The notes under the pieces were generated by a model. That model was given only the letters and a program-made list of their open reading frames with translations, was not told the origin of the DNA and searched no databases. Positions 53,906 to 61,471 of a DNA stretch of 64,000 nt are shown piece by piece. The first letter of the stretch is position 1. Every line of letters starts with the position of its first letter. This DNA is from Rubrivivax sp. (lineage in GTDB: Bacteria; Pseudomonadota; Gammaproteobacteria; Burkholderiales; Burkholderiaceae_C), in contig JADJHR010000003.1 in the NCBI GenBank assembly GCA_016707445.1, positions 682,001 to 746,000 on the forward strand, written 5' to 3'. A program made the position numbers and the translations under genes.

Positions 53906-55174
53906 ATGTACGAGACTCCGCTGACGGGGCTGGTGTTGAGTGGCGGCGGCGCGCGCGCCGCCTACCAGGTCGGTGTGCTGCGGGCCATCGCCCGCATGCG
54001 GCGCGAAAAGCTCGGGCCCAGGGCGCGTTTGCGCAGCCCCTTCGGCGTCATCGTCGGCACCTCGGCAGGGGCCATCAATGCTGCTGCCCTGGCCTGCCAT
54101 GCCGACCGCTTCGACCTCTCGGTCGAAGTGCTGTCCAGGGTCTGGCAGGACTTCAGCGCCGACCAGGTCTACCGCGCCGATTCGCTGGGTGTGATCCGCA
54201 GCGGCGCGCAGTGGCTGACCATGCTGTCCATGGGCTGGCTGATCGCGCGCTGGCGCAAGGCGCGTCCCAAATCACTGCTCGACAATGCGCCGCTGGCCGA
54301 ATTGCTGCGCAGCATGGTGCCGCTGGACCGGCTGCCGATGATGTTCGAGCAGCGTCAGCTACACGCGCTGGCGGTCACGACGTCGAGCTACACCAGTGGC
54401 GAACACGTCACCTTCTACAGTTCCGGCGCCCCGGTCGAACCCTGGTCGCGCACGCAGCGCGCAGTCGTGCAGGCGCCGATCTCGTACACCCATCTGCTGG
54501 CGTCGTCGGCGATTCCCTTTGTCTTCCCGGCGGCGCAGATCCGTTGCGGTGACGGGGTCGGCTGGTACGGCGACGGATCGATGCGGCAAACCGCACCGTT
54601 GTCACCGGCCATCCACCTGGGGGCGCAACGCCTGCTGATCATCGGCGCCGGCCGCATGCATGAGCCGGCGGCGGCACGCCAGGTGCAGGCCGAGGGGTAC
54701 CCCAGCCTGGCGCAGATTGCCGGCCATGCGATGGCCAACATCTTCCTCGACGCGCTGGCGGTCGACATCGAGCGCATGCAGCGCATCAACCGCACGCTGG
54801 CGCTGCTGCCCGACGGTGTGCGCCAGGACACGCCGCTGCGGCCGCTGGAGTCGCTGGTGATCGCGCCCAGCCAGCGCCTGGATGATGTGGCCGCGCGCCA
54901 TCTCGGCAGCCTGCCGGCGGCGGTGCGCACATTGCTGCGCGGGGTTGGCGTGGGTGGCAAGGGCAAGGAGGCCCACGGTGGGTCGGCGTTGGCCAGCTAC
55001 CTGCTGTTCGAGGCACCGTACACGCGTGAGCTGATGGCGCTGGGCGAGGCCGATGTGGCCGCACGAGCCGACGAGGTGAACCAGTTCTTTGCCTGGGACC
55101 GCGCCGACCCGGCGGCGCGCCGTGCCGGGCATCTGCTGCCCTTGGACAGCGGGCTGGACCTCGAACTGCCGTGA
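53906..55174 (+). CDS. Patatin-like phospholipase
   Basis: A 422-residue patatin-family serine hydrolase. The oxyanion loop is LVLSGGGARAAYQVG (about 9-23), the nucleophile Ser53 is in VGTSAGAINAA, and the catalytic Asp is in WYGDGSMRQTAP near 218, completing the Ser-Asp dyad (DG with the usual following residue). Such proteins deacylate phospholipids or neutral lipids; RssA-like relatives exist in many bacteria. I chose the ATG at 53906 over the GTG at 53900; both give the same frame. No signal peptide. It converges with the ComEA-like gene. Confidence 0.9.
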   Translation: MYETPLTGLVLSGGGARAAYQVGVLRAIARMRREKLGPRARLRSPFGVIVGTSAGAINAAALACHADRFDLSVEVLSRVWQDFSADQVYRADSLGVIRSGAQWLTMLSMGWLIARWRKARPKSLLDNAPLAELLRSMVPLDRLPMMFEQRQLHALAVTTSSYTSGEHVTFYSSGAPVEPWSRTQRAVVQAPISYTHLLASSAIPFVFPAAQIRCGDGVGWYGDGSMRQTAPLSPAIHLGAQRLLIIGAGRMHEPAAARQVQAEGYPSLAQIAGHAMANIFLDALAVDIERMQRINRTLALLPDGVRQDTPLRPLESLVIAPSQRLDDVAARHLGSLPAAVRTLLRGVGVGGKGKEAHGGSALASYLLFEAPYTRELMALGEADVAARADEVNQFFAWDRADPAARRAGHLLPLDSGLDLELP

Positions 55175-55224
55175 ACCGCTGAGCGGCCGACTGGCTGCGA
55201 GACCCTGCCCGATTTGCACTCCTG

Positions 55225-55569
55225 CTACGGGCGCGACTCGGCCGACTTGGCGCCCGCCTTGCGACCGCCCTTGGATGCTGGCTTGGCTGCATCAACTGAA
55301 GTAGCCACGTAGGCCTTGTCGCCAACGGTCAGGCCGGCTTGCGAGAAGCGAGTGGCGTTTCCCGGGCCGATGCCCGAGACACGGTCGACCAGGTCGGTCC
55401 AGTCCTTGAACGACGAGACCTTGCGGGCATCGAGGATCTTGCCCGACAGCCCGGGGCCGATGCCCTTGATGGTTTCGAGCTCGGCCTGGCTGGCCTTGTT
55501 GGCGTCGGCCGCCGCGAAGGCGTTGAGGGCGAAGGCGGCGAGTGCGATGGTGATGAGTTGGCGAAACAT
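55225..55569 (-). CDS. ComEA-like exported helix-hairpin-helix protein
   Basis: A 114-residue protein. The signal peptide FRQLITIALAAFALNAFA (cleavage near residue 20) is followed by a double helix-hairpin-helix DNA-binding domain (NKASQAELETIKGIGPGLSGKILDARK, then VSGIGPGNATRFSQAGL). The basic tail (KPASKGGRKAGAKSAE) may add DNA affinity. Periplasmic proteins of this type bind incoming DNA in natural transformation. No other competence gene is nearby. GGAG about eight bases before the ATG at 55569 fixes the start. Confidence 0.85.
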   Translation of the reverse strand: MFRQLITIALAAFALNAFAAADANKASQAELETIKGIGPGLSGKILDARKVSSFKDWTDLVDRVSGIGPGNATRFSQAGLTVGDKAYVATSVDAAKPASKGGRKAGAKSAESRP

Positions 55570-56024
55570 GATCGAATCTCCTGAGTCAGACGTTGAGGGG
55601 TTTCGCCCGAAGCGTCCTTGCTGCAGCTTCGGCCTGTGGTTCGGGCTGGGATGAAGTGTCTCGAACTGACCCCGTACTGTCATTCCCGCTGCGGTGGCCC
55701 CGCGCCCGGGTGCCCCCGGCCGCGGGTGCTCAGGGCCGAGGTAGCCAGGGTTCGTGTGCAGGCTGTCACCGACCGCTGCGTACCTCGAAGGCGGCCGCGA
55801 ACAAAGTCGTCGTTGGCGGGCTGATGCTCGTCAAGCCGGCCCGGGCCGCTCAGCAGATCTCGCCCCAATGGGGGAGGCCCGCCGGTGGCGGACAGGTTGC
55901 CTGCACGCACCGCCTCGCTCGCACCGTTGCGCAATCAAGCGATGAAGACTTTGATCGAGGCCCGGTGCGGCATGGCGCCGATAATGGGTGGCAATCTGCC
56001 AGCCCTCATCTGCCGCCCCCAGCC
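55570..56024. other. Gene-free region between comEA-like gene and DUF4254
   Basis: About 455 bases with no supported gene on either strand. It includes the comEA-like promoter (reading left) and the leader of the DUF4254 gene (reading right). It is GC-rich, with several short complementary segments (GGCCGCGGGTGC with CGCCCGGG; GCCCCAATGGGGG), but I could not match it to 6S RNA, SRP RNA or RNase P. The frame of the following gene stays open through this region, which is likely a GC effect. Confidence 0.6.
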
Positions 56025-56693
56025 ATGCCAGCCCAGCCCGTTCTCGCCCTCGACGTCATCGCGCTGCACGACCGGCTGCTGGCCCAGGACGACTGGCCAC
56101 AGGCTGATCCACCACCACCACTACCACCACCACCGCAGGCCGCTTTGTGGCATTGGGTGCAGATCAACCACCGCAACAATTGCCTGTTATGGGCCGAAGA
56201 GGACCTGGCGCGGCGGCGCACCGTGGCCGACACCGAGATCGCGGCCAACAAGCGTGCGATCGACGGTTTCAACCAGGCGCGCAACGATGCCACCGAGCGC
56301 ATCGACGAGCTGCTGCTGGTGGCGCTGCAGCTGGTCGACGAGGCGTCGGCCCGGTCCGACGCATCACACGTCACGGTGCCGGCCGGCGCCCGGCTGAACA
56401 GCGAAACCGCCGGCAGCATGATCGACCGCCTGTCGATCCTGGCGCTGAAGGTGCGGGCCATGCGCGAGCAGACGGCGCGCACCGACGTCGACGACGCGCA
56501 CCGTGCCGCCAGTGCGGTCAAGCTCGAGCGCCTGCTTCAGCAGCGCCATGACCTGGGCGCCTGCCTGGACGAGCTGATTCGCGACGCCATGGCCGGGCGC
56601 GCGTTCTTCAAGGTGTACCGGCAGTTCAAGATGTACAACGACCCGCGCCTGAACCCGGTGCTGGTCGACGAGCAGCGGCGCAGCCCCGCGTGA
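56025..56693 (+). CDS. DUF4254 domain protein
   Basis: A 222-residue helical soluble protein. It carries the family segments WHWVQINHRNNCLLWAEEDLARR near 45-68, AANKRAIDGFNQARNDATERIDELL near 75-100 and the C-terminal VYRQFKMYNDPRLNPVL. DUF4254 genes are found beside glycosyltransferase family 9 genes, as here: its stop overlaps the waaC start by four bases (GTGA). A short Pro-rich tract (PPPPLPPPP) lies near residue 30. A role linked to lipopolysaccharide core synthesis is inferred from that pairing only. Confidence 0.87.
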   Translation: MPAQPVLALDVIALHDRLLAQDDWPQADPPPPLPPPPQAALWHWVQINHRNNCLLWAEEDLARRRTVADTEIAANKRAIDGFNQARNDATERIDELLLVALQLVDEASARSDASHVTVPAGARLNSETAGSMIDRLSILALKVRAMREQTARTDVDDAHRAASAVKLERLLQQRHDLGACLDELIRDAMAGRAFFKVYRQFKMYNDPRLNPVLVDEQRRSPA

Positions 56694-57655
56694 GACTGCT
56701 GATCGTCAAGACCTCGTCGATGGGTGACGTGGTGCATGCCCTGCCGGCGCTCAGCGACATGCACCGTGCCGTTCCCGGCATCGAGGTCGACTGGCTGGTC
56801 GAAGCGCCGTTTGCCGCGATCCCGGCGCTGCACCCGGGCGTGCGACGGGTGCTGCCGCTGTCGTGGCGCAAGTGGCGTCATCGTTTGTTCCGGCGTGACA
56901 CCTGGTCGGCCATGGCGGCCTTGCGCGCACAACTGCGCGAATCGCGCTATGACCTGATCCTGGACCTGCAGGGCCTGCTCAAGAGCGCCCTGTGGGCGCG
57001 TCAGGCCGTTGGCCCGGTGGCCGGCTACGACCACGGCAGTGCGCGCGAGGGGCTGGCCAGCTGGCTGTACAGCCGCCGCGCCCCGGTGGCGCGCGAGCTG
57101 CATGCGGTCGAGCGCTGTCGCCGCCTGGCGGCGGCGCATCTGGGCTACGCGCTGCCCGACTCGGCCCCCGATTTCGGCATCCGGGCACCCGCGCCCACCT
57201 GGGGCGCGCCCGATCGCTACGCCGTCTTGATCCCGAATGCCAGCCGGCCCGAGAAGCTGTGGCCCGAGGCGCGCTGGATCGCCGTGGGCAAGCGGCTGCA
57301 GGGCAGCGGCTTCACGCCGGTCGTGCTGTGGGGCAGTGCCGCCGAGCAGACGCTGGCCGAGCGCATCGCCGCCGGCTGCGACGGCGAGGTGCCCCCTTTT
57401 CTGCGCGTGCACGAGATGGCGGCCGTGCTGGCCCAGGCGCAGGCGGTGGTGGGTCTGGACACCGGCTTCACGCACCTGGCGGCCGCGCTCGGGCGTCCGA
57501 CGATCGGCATCTATTGTGATCACGAGCCGGGCCTGGCAGGTGTCACCGGCCCAGGTCCGGTATTCAGCCTGGGTGGCAAGTTCAAATTGCCCACGCTGGC
57601 CGACGTGCTGGCCTTGCTCGATCGTCAGTTCGGTCAGGCGCCGTTGCCGCGCTGA
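56690..57655 (+). CDS. waaC: Lipopolysaccharide heptosyltransferase I
   Basis: A 321-residue GT9 enzyme, the length of RfaC/WaaC. It adds the first L-glycero-D-manno-heptose to the Kdo2 core of lipid A at the inner membrane. Family signatures are LLIVKTSSMGDVVHALPALSDM (2-23), YDLILDLQGLLKSALWAR, VLIPNASRPEKLWPEARW and the C-terminal ADP-heptose-binding GLDTGFTHLAAALGRPTIGIY. The start is GTG overlapping the DUF4254 stop. It converges with lapB. Confidence 0.94.
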   Translation: MRLLIVKTSSMGDVVHALPALSDMHRAVPGIEVDWLVEAPFAAIPALHPGVRRVLPLSWRKWRHRLFRRDTWSAMAALRAQLRESRYDLILDLQGLLKSALWARQAVGPVAGYDHGSAREGLASWLYSRRAPVARELHAVERCRRLAAAHLGYALPDSAPDFGIRAPAPTWGAPDRYAVLIPNASRPEKLWPEARWIAVGKRLQGSGFTPVVLWGSAAEQTLAERIAAGCDGEVPPFLRVHEMAAVLAQAQAVVGLDTGFTHLAAALGRPTIGIYCDHEPGLAGVTGPGPVFSLGGKFKLPTLADVLALLDRQFGQAPLPR

Positions 57656-57670
57656 CGGCGCACCGCGTCG

Positions 57671-58822
57671 CTACTGCTCCTCGATGCGCCTTGGGGGGTA
57701 GCTGTCCCAATTGAGGCAGCCCGGGCATTGCCAGAACCAGTGCTGGGCCTCGAAGCCGCAGGCTGCACAGCGGTAGCGCTGCAGCGGCTTGGCTGCTGCG
57801 GCCAGCGCCTGGCGCAAGGCTGGCAGGGCCTGAGCGTCCAGCGGCGCCCGTGCATCGTCGAGCAGGTCGAGCGCCGCAGACAGCGTCGGCTGCAATCGCA
57901 GCAGATCGAGCAGGCGTTGGCGTGCGGCCGCCGCGTCATCGACCTGCAGCCGCGCCAGCGCACGCAGCAGATCGATGCCAGGCTCATGCTTGATGAGATC
58001 GAGCAGCGCCACGTGCGCCGCCTGACCGCGGCCGCAGGCGATCGCGGTGTCTGCGTATTCGGCCGCCACCAGTGCAAAGGCGGCGGGCTGGCAGCGGCGC
58101 AGTTCGTCCCACGCCGCCAGAGCCTCGACGGCCTGGCCGCGGCGCGCCAGCCGACGCCCGCTCATCACCAGCGGCCGGATCGCGCCCGGCGCCGCCTGGC
58201 GCGCCCGGCGCAACGCCTGGTCGGCGGCTTCGGCATCACCGCGGTCGTCAGCGGCCTGCGCCAGTTCACACCAGTAGTGCGCGACGCGCGGCGCCAGCGA
58301 GGCACCGCCGGCGGCCTCGATGCGGTCGGCCACCTCGATCGCACGCGCCCAGTCGCGTGAGCGCTCGTAGAGCATCAGCAGCGCCAGCTGAGCCTCGGCC
58401 TGGTAGGCCGTACCGTCCAACGCACGAAAGGCTTCTTCGGCGCGGTCGAACAGCCCGGCCTTGAGGAAGTCCTGCGCCAGTGCATGCTGCGCACGGTGGC
58501 GCTCGGTGGCTGCCAGATCGGCGCGTTGCAGCAGGTGCTGGTGCACACGCACCGCGCGTTCGAACTCACCCCGGCGCCGGAACAGGTTGCCCAGTGCGAA
58601 ATGCAGGTCAGTGGTGTCGGGGTCGTTCTGCACCGCCTCGATGAAGGCGTCGATGGCCTTGTCCTGCTGCTCGTTGAGCAGCAGGTTCAGCCCCTTGAAG
58701 TAGGCGCGCGGGGCGTCGCGGCTGTCGCGCTTCCACTGCCGCAGGTCGAAGCGTGAGCCCAGCCAGCCCAGCGCGAAGGCCACCGGCAGGCCGATCAGCA
58801 GCCACTGCAGGTCGAAGTCCAT
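57671..58822 (-). CDS. lapB: Lipopolysaccharide assembly protein LapB (YciM)
   Basis: A 383-residue LapB, close to the E. coli length (389). It is anchored by one N-terminal helix (DLQWLLIGLPVAFALGWLG), with a TPR region over residues 50-340 starting with RAYFKGLNLLLNEQQDKAIDAFIEA. The C-terminal rubredoxin-like zinc domain has CAACGFE and CPGCLNWDSYPP. LapB tunes LPS synthesis by directing FtsH to LpxC. It is last in the rpsA-ihfB-lapA-lapB set, 22 bases after lapA. Confidence 0.94.
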   Translation of the reverse strand: MDFDLQWLLIGLPVAFALGWLGSRFDLRQWKRDSRDAPRAYFKGLNLLLNEQQDKAIDAFIEAVQNDPDTTDLHFALGNLFRRRGEFERAVRVHQHLLQRADLAATERHRAQHALAQDFLKAGLFDRAEEAFRALDGTAYQAEAQLALLMLYERSRDWARAIEVADRIEAAGGASLAPRVAHYWCELAQAADDRGDAEAADQALRRARQAAPGAIRPLVMSGRRLARRGQAVEALAAWDELRRCQPAAFALVAAEYADTAIACGRGQAAHVALLDLIKHEPGIDLLRALARLQVDDAAAARQRLLDLLRLQPTLSAALDLLDDARAPLDAQALPALRQALAAAAKPLQRYRCAACGFEAQHWFWQCPGCLNWDSYPPRRIEEQ

Positions 58823-58844
58823 CGGTTGGGCGGTCGCGGCAGGC

Positions 58845-59167
58845 CTACAGACCCTCACGCGGCGGATGTTCGGGCTCGAAATCCAGCGGCGCCAGTGAGG
58901 TCGGCGCCCGTGCGGCGGAAAGCGGCAGCGCTGCGGCCGGATCGGGCAGGCGCCGCGCCTGGCGGCGGTGCTTCCACCAGGCCGGCACCATGGCCAGCAC
59001 GCCCAGCGCACAGCCGGCACCGAAGACCACCAGCACCACGATCACCAGCGGCGCGTTCCAGCGCACGCCGAAGAACCAGTTGACGGTGACGGTGTGCAGG
59101 TTGTTCAGCGCGAACGCGAACAGCGTGAAGAAGAGAAGGCCCGGACCAGCCACACGAGGATGCGCAT
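58845..59167 (-). CDS. lapA: Lipopolysaccharide assembly protein LapA (frame broken by one indel)
   Basis: The ATG at 59167 gives MRILVWLVRA in one frame, while LLFFTLFAFALNNLHTVTVNWFFGV and the rest lie in the next. Adding one base in the CC run of the coding strand (about 59138-59142) restores the normal LapA start and a protein of about 107 residues. It has two membrane helices and a cytoplasmic tail, the DUF1049 layout. LapA works with LapB in LPS regulation. As written, only a GTG-initiated shortened protein from 59153 could be made. A homopolymer sequencing error is the likely cause. Confidence 0.85.
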
Positions 59168-59179
59168 GCGGCGCCGATT

Positions 59180-59575
59180 CTAGGGCGGCCCCAAAACGCC
59201 GCGAGGGGGCGGGGCCGGGGCACGGCCGTGCTGCGTCGGCAGATGCGCGTCGGGGTCGCGCCTGAATGCGCTGCCGTCGTCGTCGTTGTCGTCGGGCGGG
59301 TTGTCCACCGCTTCGCGCAGGGCCTTGCCCGGCTTGAAGTGCGGCACCAGCTTCTCGGGGATCAGCACCTGCGCACCGCTGCGCGGGTTGCGGCCCATGC
59401 GCGGCGGCCGGCGGTTGATCGAGAAACTGCCGAAGCCGCGGATCTCGATGCGGTAGCCGCGCGCCAAAGCGTCGGACATCGCGTCGAGCATGGTCTTCAC
59501 CGCGAACTCGGTGTCGCGCTGCGTGAGCTGCGCAAACCGTTCGGCGAGTCGGGTGACGAGATCAGAGCGCGTCAT
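59180..59575 (-). CDS. ihfB: Integration host factor subunit beta
   Basis: The beta subunit of IHF, a sequence-specific DNA-bending protein. The N-terminal MTRSDLVTRLAERFAQLTQRD and the DNA-intercalating arm GSFSINRRPPRMGRNPRSG with its proline are diagnostic; KPGKALREAVD ends the fold at about residue 94. The chain then continues for about 37 more residues of acidic then Pro/Arg-rich sequence, longer than E. coli IhfB (94). The tail could be natural or result from an indel that removed a stop. It lies between rpsA (38 bases) and lapA (12 bases). Confidence 0.93.
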   Translation of the reverse strand: MTRSDLVTRLAERFAQLTQRDTEFAVKTMLDAMSDALARGYRIEIRGFGSFSINRRPPRMGRNPRSGAQVLIPEKLVPHFKPGKALREAVDNPPDDNDDDGSAFRRDPDAHLPTQHGRAPAPPPRGVLGPP

Positions 59576-59613
59576 GGCGGGGGCAGCAGGGGCGAGGGCT
59601 CAGGCCAGTGTGC

Positions 59614-61329
59614 TCACTCGTTGCCCTTGTCGAGCTTGGCGCGCAGCAGGGCGCCCAGGCTGGTGGTGCCGGCGTTCTCGCGTTCGTTGCTCTGCGACAG
59701 CTTCTGCATGGCCTGCTGCTCGTCGGCGTTGTCCTTGGCCTTGATGGACAGCTGGATCGAGCGCATCTTGCGGTCGACGTTGATGACCATCACGTTGACG
59801 TCGTCGCCTTCCTTCAGCACGTTGCGCGCGTCTTCGACGCGGTCGCGGCTGATTTCGGAGGCGCGCAGGTAGCCGGTCACGTCGTCGTTGAGCTGGATCT
59901 CGGCGCCACGCGGGTCGACGCTCTTGACCTTGCCGTTGACGATGGCACCGCGGTCGTTCAGCGTCGTGAAGCTGGTGAACGGATCGGTGTCGAGCTGCTT
60001 GATGCCCAGGCTGATGCGCTCGCGCTCGACATCCACGGCCAGCACGATGGCCTCGACGTCCTGGCCCTTCTTGAAGTTGCGCACGGCGGCCTCGCCCGTC
60101 TCGTGCCAGGACAGGTCGGACAGGTGCACCAGGCCGTCGATGCCGGCCGCCAGGCCGACGAAGACGCCGAAGTCGGTGATCGACTTGACCGGGCCCTTGA
60201 CCTTGTCGCCGCGCTTGACGTTGGCGGCGAACTCTTCCCAGGGGTTGGCCTTGCACTGCTTCATGCCCAGGCTGATGCGGCGCTTGTCCTCGTCGATCTC
60301 GAGCACCATGACCTCGACCTCGTCGCCCAGGCTGACCACCTTGGCGGGGGCGACGTTCTTGTTGGTCCAGTCCATCTCGGAGACGTGCACCAGGCCTTCG
60401 ATGCCGGGCTCGATCTCGACGAACGCACCGTAGTCGGCGATGTTGGTGACCTTGCCGAACAGGCGCGTGCCGGTCGGGTAGCGGCGCGACACGCCGTGCC
60501 ACGGGTCGTCGCCCAGCTGCTTGATGCCCAGCGAGACGCGGTTCTTCTCGGCGTCGAACTTCAGCACCTTGGCCTGCAGTTCCTGGCCGACCTGAACGAC
60601 TTCGCTCGGGTGGCGCACGCGGCGCCAGGCCATGTCGGTGATGTGCAGCAGGCCGTCGATGCCGCCGAGGTCGACGAACGCGCCGTACTCGGTGATGTTC
60701 TTGACCACGCCGTTGACGATGGCGCCTTCATGCAGCGTCTCGAGCAGCTTGGCGCGCTCTTCGCCCATGCTGGCCTCGACCACGGCACGGCGCGACAACA
60801 CCACGTTGTTGCGCTTGCGGTCGAGCTTGATGACCTTGAACTCCAGCGTCTTGCCCTCGAACGGGCTCATGTCCTTGACCGGGCGCGTGTCGAGCAGCGA
60901 GCCGGGCAGGAAGGCGCGGATGCCGTTGACCAGCACCGTCAGGCCGCCCTTGACCTTGCCGCTGACCGTGCCGGTGACGAACTCGCCCGACTCGAGCGCG
61001 TTTTCCAGCGACATCCACGACGCCAGGCGCTTGGCCTTGTCGCGCGACAGGATGGTGTCGCCGTAGCCGTTCTCGATGGCGTCGATGGCCACCGAGACGA
61101 AGTCGCCGACCTGGACTTCGAGTTCGCCCTGGTCGTTCTTGAATTCTTCGATGGCAACGAAGGACTCGCTCTTGAGCCCGGCGTTGACCACCACGTGGTT
61201 GAAATCGATGCGCACGACCTCGGCCGAGATCACCTCGCCGACGCGCATGTCGGCTGATTTCAGCGATTCTTCGAACAGGGCGGCGAAGGATTCGCCGCCG
61301 TCAGAGGTGGCAGTTTGGGTTTGGGACAT
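59614..61329 (-). CDS. rpsA: 30S ribosomal protein S1
   Basis: A 571-residue S1 with six S1/OB repeats (for example VISAEVVRIDFNHVVVNAG, GVVKNITEYGAFVDLGGIDGLLHITDM, GKVTNIADYGAFVEIEPGIEGLVHVSEMDW). S1 unfolds mRNA and docks it on the 30S subunit. The ATG at 61329 begins MSQTQTATSDGGESFAALFEESL, the family start, although the frame is open to 61590. Between it and cmk lie 142 bases that may hold the rpsA leader, where autoregulation is known in other bacteria; no structure is claimed. Order cmk-rpsA-ihfB-lapA-lapB is classical. Confidence 0.97.
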   Translation of the reverse strand: MSQTQTATSDGGESFAALFEESLKSADMRVGEVISAEVVRIDFNHVVVNAGLKSESFVAIEEFKNDQGELEVQVGDFVSVAIDAIENGYGDTILSRDKAKRLASWMSLENALESGEFVTGTVSGKVKGGLTVLVNGIRAFLPGSLLDTRPVKDMSPFEGKTLEFKVIKLDRKRNNVVLSRRAVVEASMGEERAKLLETLHEGAIVNGVVKNITEYGAFVDLGGIDGLLHITDMAWRRVRHPSEVVQVGQELQAKVLKFDAEKNRVSLGIKQLGDDPWHGVSRRYPTGTRLFGKVTNIADYGAFVEIEPGIEGLVHVSEMDWTNKNVAPAKVVSLGDEVEVMVLEIDEDKRRISLGMKQCKANPWEEFAANVKRGDKVKGPVKSITDFGVFVGLAAGIDGLVHLSDLSWHETGEAAVRNFKKGQDVEAIVLAVDVERERISLGIKQLDTDPFTSFTTLNDRGAIVNGKVKSVDPRGAEIQLNDDVTGYLRASEISRDRVEDARNVLKEGDDVNVMVINVDRKMRSIQLSIKAKDNADEQQAMQKLSQSNERENAGTTSLGALLRAKLDKGNE

Positions 61330-61471
61330 GTTGGCTTTCTGGTACCCGGGGGAAGTTGAAGGCAGAGCCGGGCGATGCGTGCCACGGGAGTGTGGCGGTT
61401 GGGGACGACGATCCTCGCTGCTCGAGACGGCTGCTGCAGCCTTGGCGGGAAGCGGTGAGGTGCTGGCGCTG

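Noticed and set aside
55570..56024. Structured RNA (6S, SRP or RNase P RNA) in the gene-free region
   Set aside because: None of the conserved core sequences of these RNAs is visible; the complementarity is what a GC-rich spacer would show by chance.
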